Positions 23,863-36,391 of a stretch of DNA of 64,000 nucleotides are shown piece by piece. Position 1 is the stretch's first letter; each line of letters begins with the position of its first letter. This stretch comes from Smallanthus sonchifolius. Taxonomy: Eukaryota; Streptophyta; Magnoliopsida; Asterales; Asteraceae. The position numbers and the translations under genes are program-made. The notes under the pieces were generated by a model. That model saw nothing but the letters and a program-made list of their open reading frames with translations, did not search any database and had not been told where the DNA came from. Where the stretch lies: assembly GCA_023525975.1 (NCBI GenBank), contig CM042029.1, forward strand, positions 67,675,429 through 67,739,428, given 5' to 3'.

Positions 23863-24251
23863 AACCCGAATAAACAGAATGTTATGATGAATTCAAATTC
23901 TATAAGTGGATGTGATGAACTCAAATTATGAAATGTTGCATCTTTAACCAGACGGAAATAAATAATATGTGTAGGTAGCAAATATATGTCTCCCCAAGTT
24001 AGAACATATAATTCTAGTTATACAAATGACAAATTTGAAGATGTAAGATTTACTCTTTTAAAACTCAAATTACTCATCAGATTTCAAGTCAAACGATTTA
24101 TAAATGAATAAAAAGAAGTAAAGAGTCCATGCCTTATTAAAATCACTTGTTGCACCAACAGGTGCCATGCTTCCTGAACTTGTTTCATGTAATTCTACTT
24201 AAACAAATGACAGCTATTCCTTCTCAATGATTGCCCTTTCGCTAATCGTGA
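23863..24251. other. AT-rich spacer
   Basis: No gene or repeat recognised between the TRIM and the Tourist-like MITE. Confidence 0.4.
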
Positions 24252-24640
24252 TTAGAGCATTCATAATGGGTTCTTTATCTTTATCCATATAATTTAAGTA
24301 TAATGAAAAATATAAAGAATAGGATGGAGTGCAATTTCGGAAGTTTTTTAGTTTTACCTTAAAATATAAAGATAAGGTATGTTTTCAAAACCCATTAGAG
24401 CTTTTTCAGCCGGTTCCTTATATTCCTTATCCTTATAATTATACTAAAAATCACTACTTTTTCTACCTTTTATCTCTATTTTTTTTCTCTCATTATCCTT
24501 ATAATTACAGTAAAACCACTATTTTATTCTTATATTTACAAAAAACTTATATCTTTTCTCTCTCCTCCACTCACAACCACTTCTTAAAATATACAAAATT
24601 CACTCATAGATTTATACCAAACCGGCTGTGAATGCTCTTA
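24252..24640. mobile_element. Tourist-like MITE (PIF/Harbinger type)
   Basis: A 383-bp element with ends GAGCATTCA..TGAATGCTC, flanked on both sides by TTA, the target preference of PIF/Harbinger. The interior is AT-rich, with the CCTTATAATTATA words repeated. The open frame at 24,329-24,631 is low-complexity and not coding. It probably depends on a transposase like the one at 54,629-58,555, though the ends were not matched. Confidence 0.65.
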
Positions 24641-25205
24641 GAAATGCTCTTATATTTTCTAATCTGACTAAAAGCTTCTAAAATATTGAATCTCTTTTAG
24701 TAGTTGCTAAAAATATATCGAATCTCCTCTGTGATATAATTCTTTTCAAGTTAATTAACACTCACTCCTAAATTTTTTTCAGCATTGACATTCTTTGGAT
24801 GAACAAACCGACCCGATCTACCCGACAATCATACGGATCGGTTATCATTATATTAAGAAACACGAAAAACTCGAACTACCCGAACCCCGATTAATAAACC
24901 CGAAGAACATGAATAAACCCGTTCATATTCGTTCGGTTCATTTACAATTTTAAATAACCGGTCAAATGTTTATTATTGTGTTTGTTTACGTGAAAAAAAG
25001 AAATCAATGTTCATTCTCCACTCTACTTGTTGCACTTTGTCTCTCTTTTTCCAGCAAATACATCACCTCTTCTCTTCTCCACCCGGCGACGAGAATCCAG
25101 ATCCGAAGACCAGATCTCTCCTTTTCCTGTCCAGATCCAGCAACGGCGAGTTCTTCTCTGTTTGCTATTTCCTCATCTGACGCTTAATTCTTTAATTCCA
25201 TAAAG
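24641..25205 (+). promoter_or_regulatory. 5' flank and leader of NLR3
   Basis: 25,070-25,205 matches the NLR2 leader (CCACCCGGCGACGAGAATCC, CTCTCCTTTTCCTG, TTCCATAAAG ATG). The rest is AT-rich with CCCGAA/ACCCG-rich text at 24,800-24,920. Confidence 0.5.
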
Positions 25206-28024
25206 ATGGCATTCTCAGGTGTCCAGATGTTGATGGGGAAGTTGAAGCAGCTTATTAACTGCAACCACATTCCATCGATCAACAACCCGGCAATTATATG
25301 TGAAAGGCCTCAGTTCCAGCCCAGCTGGGTTCCATGATCCAAACCCTTTTCATCGAAGAACATCAAGACCTCGAAAAAGTTAATGATTTGAAGAAATGTA
25401 CAAGGATCTTTAATATATACTCGATTAATGATTTGAAAAAGTTAATGATTTGAAGAAAAAGTTAATTCTTTAATTCCATAAAGTCCTCTGATTATTATTT
25501 TCATAACAAGAAAAGATTCACAGATGCAGCAGAAGAGGCACAATATATACTCGATCTCTTTCTATCCCGTGTTCTCGTTAAGAATAATGGATATTTTACT
25601 ACATCTAAGGACTTTAACCTCTTCCTAAAGCTTGACGATGGTAGGAAATCTTTCAAGTATGTCATCAATCTGTTTCTATCCTATGTTCACATTAGAAATA
25701 ATGGACATTTCCCTACATCTGACCAATTTAATCCTTCCCTGAATCTTGGGGGTGTGTGGAGATCATTCAATTTAATCCAGGTGGAACTCAGGAGTATGAA
25801 CATTTGTAGCAGGAAGTTGGATTCATATTGAAGAACCAAAAGAGAACCAAGTCAATCTGCTGCTGCTCCTCCAGTTTCCTTCAACAGAAATCCACAAGGA
25901 TCGAAGAAATTATTGGATGAAATTGTGGTGGGGCTTGATGATGATGCTGGGCTGATAAGAGACAAACTTGTGGAAGATCAAAAGAAGGTAGATGTTGTCT
26001 CTATTGTTGGTATGGGCGGAATAGGCAAGACTAGCCTCGCCAACAAAGCGTTCAATGATGGTTTTGTTAAGTATCATTTCCATGTGCGTGTATGGGTCAC
26101 TGTTTCTCAAACATATGATAAGCGGGATGTCTTGATTCAAATTCTGGAATCCATCCATGTTAAACTAGACTTTGAAAACGTTAGTGACTCTCTACTTCGT
26201 GAAATGGTGCACAAACACCTAATGAGTAGGAAATATTTGATTGTCATTGATGATATATGGCACACAGAAACATGGGATAACCTCAAATTATTTTTCCCCC
26301 ATGATAACAATGGAAGTCGAATTCTGCTCACCACTCGCCTCAATGAAGTTGCTAAGCATGCAAATTCACATGGATTCATTCATCAGTTAGGTTATTTAAG
26401 CAAAGAGAACAGCTGGAATTTGTTGTGTCGGAAGGTGTTTAGTGGCAATGAGTGCCCTGAATGGTCGATTAAACCTGGAATGCAAATAGTAGAAAATTGT
26501 CATGGATTACCACTTGCAGTGCTTGTCATTGCAAGAGTTCTAGCAAAAGGGGCATGGAGTAGAATGTTCTGGGAGGAAATTGCTTACAATACAGGTTCGT
26601 ATATTGTTGGTGTCCGGTACGGATGCATGGAAACATTAGTTTTAAGTTACAATCATGGAGTGCTTTCTTTATCTTGGTGGCTTCCCAGAAGACTACAACA
26701 TTCAAGTACAAAGGGTGATCTAGTTATGGGTGGCTGAAGGGTTTATTCAAGAAGATGGAAATCGAAGCTTGGAGGATATTGCAGAGGGTTACCTAATGGA
26801 TCTAATTGACAGAAACCTTGTAATTATAGCATATAAGAGAAAGTATAATGGATCTGTGGTAGCTTGTAAGGTGCATGATCTTGTTAGGGAGCTATGCCTG
26901 AAAAAAGCCATGGAAGAACGATTCATCCTTCAAACAGATAGGCTAATCTTGTCCTCTCAATTTTCTAATGTTCTCAAACCACCATATAAGCCAGTGCGTA
27001 TGTTCCTAAATGAAGATATCCATATCCAGACTTTGCTCATCTGCACTCCGGAAAGCTTCGATTGCTTTTGTGCAATAAATTCTTGATTGATGACATTGCA
27101 AAGTATATCCGTTCCTTTGTGCTACTTAGGGTATTAGATCTAGAAACGTGTGTATTTATTGACTTTCCCAAAGGCATGGAATTGCTAGTTCACTTGAGGT
27201 ATCTTGCAATATTGACATCATCAAGAGATTTCCCATCTTCAATATGCAATTTATGGAACCTTCAAACCCTCATATATAGGCCCAGTAATAATGGAGATAT
27301 CACAATTGTTTTACCGAGTAACATATCAGATTTGGTAAATCTGAGGCATTTGTATTATATTGCGAGAGGTGCTTGGCCGTTTATTCTTCCTTCCATTGAG
27401 AAGCCAATGAATTTGCAAACTATTTCAATTGTGGAGTTAAGAGATGGGCTAGATAAGTTTCAAAAGTGTTTTCCCTACATTAAGAAACTTGAATGTGTTA
27501 CTTGTGAAGATGAGGAATATGACTTCAAATCTCTCACCTACCTTGAAAAGCTCTATGTTTTTGATGTTCCCAAAGGCTGTGTAAAGAATCATATCACATT
27601 CCCATCAATATTGAAAACACTTACACTACGTGATTGTGGTCTACCATGGAGTGATATGTTAATCATTCAGTCGTTACCTAATCTCCAGGTTCTAAAACTT
27701 GTGGATGATGCCTTTAAAGGAAGCTACTGGAACACATATGAACAAGATTTTCAACAACTAAAATTCTTGAGACTTCAGGGGTTAAATATCGAGCAGTGGG
27801 AAGCCTACAGTACAAGCTTCCCGTGTCTCAGCCAATTAGAAGTTTACTACTGCGAAGTTCTTGAAGAGACCCCCCTTGAAATTGGGGATATACCATCACT
27901 TGAGCTTATTCAAATCAAGGGCTATAGGCACTCTGTTGGTGAATCTGTTAGAAGAATTCAAGAAGAGCAAAATGATTTGGGAAACTACCACCTAAGGATT
28001 GATATCAGTCACGAACTTCCTTAA
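25206..28024 (+). pseudogene. NLR3: broken CC-NB-ARC-LRR paralogue of NLR2
   Basis: Collinear with NLR2 from the ATG at 25,206 to the stop at 28,024. Lesions: loss of frame in the coiled coil with an extra segment of about 115 bp at 25,396-25,512 that repeats local words (TTAATGATTTGAA); a TGA near 25,829; a 17-nt deletion near 26,655 compared with NLR2 that shifts frame before the RNBS-D motif; and a frameshift near 27,050. NB-ARC (25,913-26,737) is otherwise open, but the P-loop reads GIGKTS, with Ser for the second Thr. It shares the duplicated coiled-coil segment with NLR2. LRR tail 27,062-28,024 is open. Not expected to give a full receptor. Confidence 0.92.
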
Positions 28025-28275
28025 CAGAATGATTGAAAAATCAATGAATGTGGCTGCCAATTTCGGTTTTATATATATATATATATATATATGAATATTT
28101 AGGTTTATATAGGATATTAAAAAAAGAAAAATTAAAAAATATCACATAAGCACTTTCACCTAATAAACATGTTAATTATATAGGATTAGCACCTTGAGTG
28201 ACTAAAACAAATCCATAAACAACCAACGAACGCCGGTGGTTTATAGATTTTTTTCGTTCTTTCATAGATAAAATT
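28025..28275. other. NLR3 3' flank with (TA)n
   Basis: The first 40 bases match the NLR2/NLR4 3' flank, then a (TA)n microsatellite at about 28,066-28,092 ends the similarity. 28,190-28,275 matches the repeated unit also seen at 60,120-60,190 (GGTTTATAGATTTTTTTCGTTC). Confidence 0.5.
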
Positions 28276-28817
28276 TAGGTTCTCTTGCCCTTACACATCT
28301 TCACAAAATGTTTTCAATGTGACAACGAAACCGAATACTCTAATAATGCATTATATACCTTTTGTAATCAAAATGGCATGCAATTTAGGTTTTCTTGCCC
28401 TTATACCTCTTCACAAAATGGCAAAGCCGAGAGGAAAATACGATCCATTAATAACATTATCCAGCACCCTCTTGGCGCACTCATCTGTTAAGACCACTTT
28501 TTGGCACCATGCCTTTCAAATGACCACTTATATCCATAATATTCTTCTCGCCAAAACCAAAGGTTTGTCCACCCTCACCCAACTTCTCTACCACAAATAT
28601 CCTACCTACACTCATCTTCGTAGTTTTGGTTATCTTTGCTATCCCTTATCTCCTTCCCCCACTATTCATAAACTTGAAAATCGTTCCTCCCCGTGTGTCT
28701 TTCTCAGTTATCCCACCAATCACCGGGGGTACAACTGCTACGATCTCTCTTCTCATAAATTAATAATCTTTATAGATGTCGTATTCAACGAAACCGCCTT
28801 CCTATTATCCAAACATC

Positions 28818-30446
28818 ACTCCTGATGCAGTTTCGGAAGCAATCAAATGACTAGAAATACTCAAAGGATTCCAAAAACTTAAAAAACCTCAAAGGTTTAT
28901 TAAAAAACAATATTCATAAAACAATCAACTCCCTAAAACAATAATTCTCTTGGTATTTAAAGTCTAACCTTAGAGATAATTAAAAAAACAAATAAAGATA
29001 AAAAGGAAACAGTATAAAGATAAAAAGGAAACAAAATAAAGATAATCCAATAATTTAAATACGAAATTCAAATAACACAAATAATCTTCAAATTCCAACT
29101 AGAGATAAACGTTGCATCATACTCTCCGTCTTCGAAAAAACTCGTCCTCGAGTTTTGCCTTCGAACCAAGGCCACCTGGGTCAAATGGAACATCAACATG
29201 TTTTCCTTTTATTAATATCATCACAACCCGCCTAAATAACTCAACTCCACCGGTTGTCTCGCCCCGCTCTAGGCCTGTATCACCTAGGTCTATTGGATTG
29301 CTAGATCTCCTTCTCCCTTCCTCCTCCTCCTCTTCGAAAAAGACTCGCCCTCGAGTCTTGATAACATTAAAAAGATCGTATTTTTTTTTTCCAAAATTAC
29401 GTTTAACGACGAACTTGTATACTTGAAAAAAATTGTCCATAATCTCGGTTTTTATTTGTGAAATATCTCCATGCACACGTGGATGTTGTAAATTAGTTTC
29501 ACCTTTAATTTGAGTTGCATTTGACGTATGTTTATCCCCAACTAAATCATCAGCCACTGTATTAACCTTAAAAAATTCATCAAACGTACCTGGAAAAACC
29601 ATCAAAGACTTATGATTGTTGTTGACTCTTTTTCTTCTTCTTGACCAGTAACTCCGGTAATCGCTCGTTGCACCCACAAATATTCTTCTTCATCGTAGGG
29701 CAACTCATATTCATCGAATCTGGGTTCTTCTTCCGATAAACCCTCTGGATAGATTGGTTTAGAGGACCGGTGTTGATGAGGGCTAAACGGCTGTTGCTCT
29801 CTGTCGCCACCTTCGTCCCCGACGACGGTGCTCGACTCGGTTTCCGTCCGACACGTATCCTGTTGCAACTCGAGGTGGCGGATCCTTTGTCGGAGCCGTT
29901 TAATCTCTAGTTGCAACTCGAGATCTCGGACTCGTCGCTTGAGTCGTTTGATCTCAAAATCCCATGGGTCACGGTTCCCGATCTCGTTGCCTCGTCCGAT
30001 GAATCTACGGTCACGATTGAATCGATCTTCATGAGCACGTGAACCGCCAATGTTCTTGTCGATGTCTTGGTCGGCGACTCTTCGAACAAGAAAACATCCG
30101 TCTTCACGTAGAGCATTTGATAAACCTAGTTCTCTGATACCAACTGATGCAGTTTCGGAAGCAATCAAATGGCCAGAAATACTCAAATGATTCAAAAAAC
30201 TTAAAAAACCTCAAATGTTTATTAAAAAACAATATTCATAAAACAATCAACTCCCTAAAACAATAATTCTCTAGGTATTTAAATTCCAATCTTAGAGATA
30301 ATTAAGAAAACAAATAAAGATAAAAAGGAAACAGAATAAAGATAAAAAGGAAATAAAATAAAGATAATCCAATAATTTAAATACGAAGTTTAAATAACAA
30401 AAATAATCTTCAAATTCCAACTAGAGATAAACGCTGCATCAACTCC
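28818..30446 (-). mobile_element. Short LTR retrotransposon (TRIM/LARD-like), perfect TSD
   Basis: 297-bp LTRs at 28,823-29,119 and 30,145-30,441, both TGATGCAG..TGCATCA. TSD ACTCC on both sides (28,818-28,822 and 30,442-30,446). The minus strand beside the right LTR reads TGGTATCAGAGA, an initiator-Met primer site, so transcription runs leftward. The internal 1,025 bp carries only the acidic/coiled-coil frames described next, with no protease, integrase or RT, so it is non-autonomous. It sits inside the older plus-strand copia. Confidence 0.9.
29117..30195 (-). pseudogene. Coiled-coil, acidic ORF pair inside the short LTR element
   Basis: Two overlapping frames, 30,195-29,602 and 29,677-29,117, in different phases; together they look like one protein with a frameshift near the GAAGAAGAAAAAG run at about 29,630. 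The first part has a tandem coiled-coil segment (IKRLKRRVRDLELQ then IKRLRQRIRHLELQ) followed by an acidic region (SEEEPRFDEYELPYDEEEY). This resembles the leader region of some plant gypsy Gag-like proteins, from memory. No catalytic domain is seen. It could be a degenerate Gag or a protein specific to this element. Confidence 0.45.
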
Positions 30447-31482
30447 ACCCCTCCCTCTTATGAAGTCCTGACCTTTGATCCTCATCCATCCGTTTAGGTT
30501 TCCTTCTAAGACGCAATCTAGTTCCACCCACACGACTTAACACACTCTTTCTACCTCCCCTACGGCCCAAAACCCTCTTCCGGCCCAAACTCCTATCACC
30601 TATTACCGCCGACCTCGCCCGACTACTACAAACAACTCGATAGCCTCTGCACCAGGCCGACTACCTCACTACCCGAACCCACTATTCCCCAACCTCCTTC
30701 ACTGCCCACTCATACCATGATCACACGGTCCATGTCCGACATTTCTAAACCAATACAACCTCTCAACCTTCATATGTCTTCCTTTCACATTGAACCCCTC
30801 CCTCGAAACCCACAGTCTGCCTTATCTATTCTAGTTTGGCGCCATAGTTGATGAGTTTAATGCACTAGTTACTAATAGGACTTGGGTATTAGTACCACGT
30901 GAACCTCATATGAACGTATATTTAAACATAAAACTAATAGTATCGGGTCCTTTGAAAGATACAATGGCCGTCTTGTTTGTGACGGCAAGTCTCAACCGGT
31001 GGGAAATGATTGTGGTGAAACCTTTAATCTGGTTGTTATGCTGGCTACTATTCGGGTGGTTATGGGCATTGCCTTGGCCAATTCTTGGCCCATTCACCAT
31101 CTTGATGTCAAAAAACGCGTTTCTTTATGGTCGTTTATCATAAACCGTCTACATGCATCACACAAATTGGCTTTCGAGATCCACGTTATCCCAATCATGT
31201 ATGCCTTTTACAGAAATCTCTCGACGGGCTATGGAAGCCCCTGTTCCTGGCACCAACGCTTAGCTGACTATCTCTAATTTTTGGGCTTAACTCATAGTCA
31301 ATGCGATCAATCCTTGTTCATCTTCAAGAAAAGGGAAAGATACTGCTTACATTCTTTTATACGTGGATGATATAATGTTGGTAACTTCTTCCGACTATCT
31401 CTGACAGTACTTTATGGCTCAACTTGCTCGTGAATTTGCCATGAAGGACCTAGGCAAACTCGGTTATTTTCTTGGCATATCG

Positions 31483-31862
31483 TGTTAAATTAGCTTACAG
31501 GTGAACCAAGAACTTAGCACTAGAAACTCTTGATTCAGTTTGCACAAGGACGACGAACAGTCCAATATACAATCAATTTGACACACAAAATTGAAACTAA
31601 TTTTATTGACGAGACGAACTAAACTTGCAGAAGCATAATGGGGTTTAAATACCCTTACAAATAATTGCAATCCTATTCTACTTAAACTAGGAATTCAAAT
31701 TATAAACTAAAACAGAAAGTATTAAACTGAATAAAAATAATACTAAACTTTGCTTCCACTCCAAGCTAATAATAAACAAATTATTTTATTTAGATCTCCT
31801 CCAACCACCCCTCGAGATCAACCGAACCACCCTACGAGTTAGCTAACGTTGTACTTTTAATA
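31483..31862 (-). repeat. 3' LTR of the copia element
   Basis: Left copy, preceded in element sense by the polypurine tract at 31,863-31,875. Four transitions from the right copy. Confidence 0.93.
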
Positions 31863-34800
31863 CTCTCTCTCAAAGTTAGCTTCCACCAATCCAAGAGCTT
31901 TACAAAACTTGATCATCTTCTCTCTAGTCAATGCTTTAGTAAATATATCCGCCACTTGTTCAAGAGTATTGATATACTTGAAATCAATTTCACCGGTTAA
32001 GACCTTTTCACAAATGAAATGATAATGTACTTCAACATGTTTCGTTCTTGCATGGAATGTTGGATTTTCCGCCAAGAGTATTGATGAGATATTGTCCCCG
32101 AACAAGGTTACCTTTCCCACTACCTCTTGATTCAACTCTTTTAATAATCTTACCAACCATGTACACTCTTGAGCTGCCATAGCCGCTGCTCTATACTCGG
32201 CTTCGGTAGTTGACAACGAAACCATAGGTTGTCGTTTACTACACCAAGAAATTGCTCCCAAGCCTATCATAAAAGTATACCCTGTAGTAGAGCGTCGAGT
32301 ACGTACATCCCCCGCGTAGTCTGCGTCACAGAACCCGGTTAGCTTTAATTCTTTCTCCCTCTTGAACATTACTCCATGACTCGCTGTACCTTTTAAATAC
32401 CGAAGCACCTTTCGTGCCGCCTCCGGATGAGGTTTCTTAGGTTGTTGCATAAATCGACTCAACACTCCCACGGCATACGATATGTCTGGTCGGGTTAACG
32501 TGAGATAGATTAAACTTCCCACTATCTTCCTATACATTGTACTATCATTAAGATCCCTTCCTTCATCAATTCTGAGTTTAAGGTTCCCATCCATGGGGGG
32601 TTATGCTTGGCTTGCAGCAACCCATACCAAATTTGTTCAATAGGTCCACCACATACTTTCTTTGATGCAAAATCAATCCCTCTGATTGGTACTGTATTTC
32701 TAACCCAAGGAAGTGATTCAAGGTGCCCAAGTCTTTCATGCTAAACCGTACACACAAGTTCTTTTTAAGTTGACTAATTTCTTCAACTAGGTCTCCGGTA
32801 ATAATAAGATCATCGACATACACTAGGACTATTGCAACCTTCTTTTCTTTGATCTGTACAAACAGGCTCGTATCAGCAGTAGTCGGTTCAAACCCATTAA
32901 GTTCCAAAAACTCACCGATCTTTCCGAACCACGCTCTAGGCGATTGTTTTAAACCGTGCAACGCCTTCCTCAACTTGCATACGTGGCTCGGATACTTTGT
33001 ACTTATGAATCCTTTAGGTTGCTCCATATAGATAACATGATCAAGATCCCCGTACATGAACACATTACTTACATCCATTTGCCACAACTTCCAACCCTTT
33101 ATTGCTGCCACCGAAAGTAAAACCCGAACTGTAGTAAGCTTAGCTACCGGGCTAAACGTTTCCTCGTAGTCTAGCCCGTGTTGCTGTGAGAAGCCCCTAG
33201 TAACCAAACGGGCTTTGTATCTATCAACCGAACCATCGGCCTTCCTATTAATTTTATACACCCACTTGCAAGATACCAAGTTTTCTTTACTTTCGTTTGA
33301 GACTAGCTCCCATGTTTGGTTCCTCATGAGGGCTTCAATATCTTCTTGCATGGCCAATACCCATTCTTCTTTTCTCTCAGCCTGCTCGAAACTTTCGGGC
33401 TCTATTTCTGTTTGTTCTTCAAGTAATGCTACATTTGCATACCGTGGGTTTAGTTTGCTCACCCGGGTTGATCGTCTAACACTTTCTTCCTCACTTCTGG
33501 CTCCTTCTATCGGATCACCGTGATCACTGTTATAGGTGTTCGAACCAGTTTGCCACGGAGTTCTCCTAGTGCTAGAACTCGAAATAGATTCTTCATCCTC
33601 TATTGTTCCTTCAGGATCAGATATAGTTAGAGTTACCCTACTTTCAAGTCCTTCTTTTAAGACATGCGTGTCGGGCAGTGGTTCATGATTTTCAGTCCAC
33701 CAACTCGAGGCTTCATCAAATATGACATCTCATGAAGTATAACGCTTTCCGGTTGTAGGGTCACAACAGCGCCACCCCTTCTTCTCATTGTTATATCCGA
33801 GGAAGATACATCTCGTTGCCTTCTTTTCTAACTTATGCCTTAGATGACCGGGAACAAAGACATAACACACACATCCGAATACTCGGAAGTGACTTACATT
33901 AGGCTTAACATTGAATAGTTTTTCGTATGGTGATATGTATTTTAGAGACTGCTGTGGTAGCCTATTGTGTATATATGCAGTTGTACACATTGCTTCAACC
34001 CAAAAACGACCCAGAATGTTTTTGTCGTGCATCATGCTTCCTACCAACTCCGTTAGTGTCATGTTCTGTCTTTCGGATACTCCGTTTTGTTGAGGAGTAT
34101 TCGAATAGGTAAACTGTATCTTTATTCTGCACACTTTTAAAAATTCATCAAATTCTTTTGACGTATACTCTCCTCCATTATCAGACCGTAAGCACTCAAT
34201 ACTTAGTTTGGTTTCTCTTTCGGCATTACTCTTAAACTCCTTGAACTTGTTTAAGACCTCAGATTTTTCTTTAACAAAGTATATCCACAAAAATCTGGAA
34301 AAGTCATCAGTGAAGGTAACTAGGTATTTCATACCTGAGATCGAGGGTTGTTTTACCGGTCCGAACACATCAGAATGTACCAGTTCTAAGGGTTTTGATG
34401 ATCGATGTTTTGAGCTTTCGTATGGTTTTTGATGAGATTTACCGAACTGGCATTCGGCGCACACCACACTTTTCTTGACCTCTACGTTGGGTAACCCGGC
34501 TACCAAGCTTCGTTTAATCATAACCTCCAAACGGTCATATCCGACATGCCCTAGTCGTTGGTGCCATACATCAAATCCTTGGTTTGATTTAGCCTTCTCC
34601 ACATACGATGTTCTTGCAGATAAGACATACACAGCCTCATTCTTCTTCCCACACAGGATTGGTTTAGACTTGGTTTCAAACTCTTCAAACACCTGAACTT
34701 CTTTTGGCCCAAACAATACGTATCTGTCTGCTTCGGTTAACTGAGGTACCGAAAGGAGATTCTTTTTCATTCCTGGTACATGATAGACATTTTCAAGGCT

Positions 34801-35943
34801 GAACCCATGTTTGTCACTAGCATCAAACTGGAAGTCTCCAACATGAGCAATGTTATGTCTTGAGTTGTCGGCAATAACAACAACTCGACTCCCTTCATAC
34901 TTCTTCGGGTCTTTAAGTTTACGTTTGTCTCCGGTCTTGTGATTAGAACACCCGGAGTCAACGATCCACTCGTCAACCTTATTACCTTGTTTTTCGGTTG
35001 ATGCAGATAGAGAGAACTCTACTTCTTCGGCTGCATAATGAGCTTCTGCGTCCCACGGCTGTTCTTCTCTAACATCAGCCATGTTTCCTTCCTCCGGTTT
35101 CTTTTCGGGACAATTTTTAGCCATATGGCCTCGCTTCCCGCAGTTATAACATTTAAACGGGAACTTTCGAGCTTGCCCTTGCTTCTTATCTTTCCGGTCT
35201 CGATCATCGGCTTCACAGTCATTGCTCTTTTGGTACTGATTTCTTTTTGACCGGTTGTTAAAGCTCTTATAGGATGATCCTTTGTTTTGACGGTACTTGC
35301 TTTTGTCTCGATTGGCATACATGGCCGATTCTTCTTTCTTGCTTGGCTCGGAGATATTCACATCAGCCATCTGCTTTGCTAATGCTTCCTGGGCTGCTAA
35401 GAGATTCTCAAACTCAACCAAAGATGGTTGATTTGGCCATCCTTGGATTGCAGCAACAAAGGTTCTGAATTCAGGCTTCAACCCATGGATTAAGATCCGT
35501 TTCATTTTTGCGTCACCTATCTTTGCTTGAGAGTCCAGATCTCCGATCTCTCGACACAAGGTCTTCACCTTATGGAAGTATTGTTTTACCGTTAAATCCC
35601 TTTGCGTTATTGATAACAACTCGTTTTCCAAAAGTTGTAATTCTTTTTTGGAAAATAGGGATGCAAGTGCTTCCCAGGCTTCTTTGGGTGTTGCAAGATC
35701 ACGTATATGATCCAACAGTTCTTCCTCGACCATTGTTTTTAACACGAACATGGCTTTCCCGGTCTTCACTCTCCATTTGTTGATTGCTCCGTTGACATCG
35801 TTCCTTGGTAAAACGGTGTCGGCACCTTGAACAACATCCCACAAATCTTGGCCTTGCAGATACTAACTCATACATGTTGACCAGGTATTGTAGTTTGTTG
35901 AGTTCAGCTTCTTCATGCCACCAACGAGATGGAAGTCGGCCAT
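31857..35943 (-). pseudogene. Copia gag-pol polyprotein with three lesions
   Basis: Start ATG at 35,943. Order: Gag (UBN2-like; zinc knuckle CYNCGKRGHMAKNC), protease (VDSGCSNHKTG), integrase (HQRLGHVG, CAECQFGK, then HSDVFGP, FTDDFSR, RSDNGGEY), reverse transcriptase (KARLVTRGF, DVSNVFMYG, LVYVDDLI) and RNase H (GFCDADYAGD, STTEAEYRAAA, DIFTKAL). Lesions: TAG at 35,863-35,865 early in Gag (a CAG to TAG change fits), TGA at 33,730-33,732 in the integrase-RT linker (CGA to TGA fits), and a 1-nt frameshift in a C run near 32,594 between RT and RNase H. Otherwise it is complete. All catalytic motifs are kept, so inactivation is recent. No repaired sequence is given. Confidence 0.93.
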
Positions 35944-35996
35944 TCTTTGTTCTTGCTGTTCTGAACGATCGTTTCTTGTTGTTGAATCAGATGCGT

Positions 35997-36009
35997 GGCT
36001 CTGATACCA
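35997..36009 (-). promoter_or_regulatory. Primer-binding site (initiator Met tRNA)
   Basis: Minus strand TGGTATCAGAGCC, two bases from the right LTR; complementary to the 3' end of plant initiator-Met tRNA, the usual copia primer. Confidence 0.9.
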
Positions 36010-36011
36010 CT

Positions 36012-36391
36012 TGTTAAATTAGCTTACAAGTGAACCAAAAACTTAACACTAGAAACTCTTGATTCAGTTTGCACAAGGACGACGAACAGTCCAATATACA
36101 ATCAATTTGACACACAAAATTGAAACTAATTTTATTGATGAGACGAACTAAACTTGCAGAAGCATAATGGGGTTTAAATACCCTTACAAATAATTGCAAT
36201 CCTATTCTACTTAAACTAGGAATTCAAATTATAAACTAAAACAGAAAGTATTAAACTGAATAAAAATAATACTAAACTTTGCTTCCACTCCAAGCTAATA
36301 ATAAACAAATTATTTTATTTAGATCTCCTCCAACCACCCCTCGAGATCAACCGAACCACCCTACGAGTTAGCTAACGTTGTACTTTTAATA
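36012..36391 (-). repeat. 5' LTR of the copia element
   Basis: Right copy, adjacent to the primer-binding site; followed by TSD TATCG. Confidence 0.93.

Noticed and set aside
24329..24631. 100-codon frame
   Set aside because: Lies wholly inside a Tourist-like MITE and is low-complexity.
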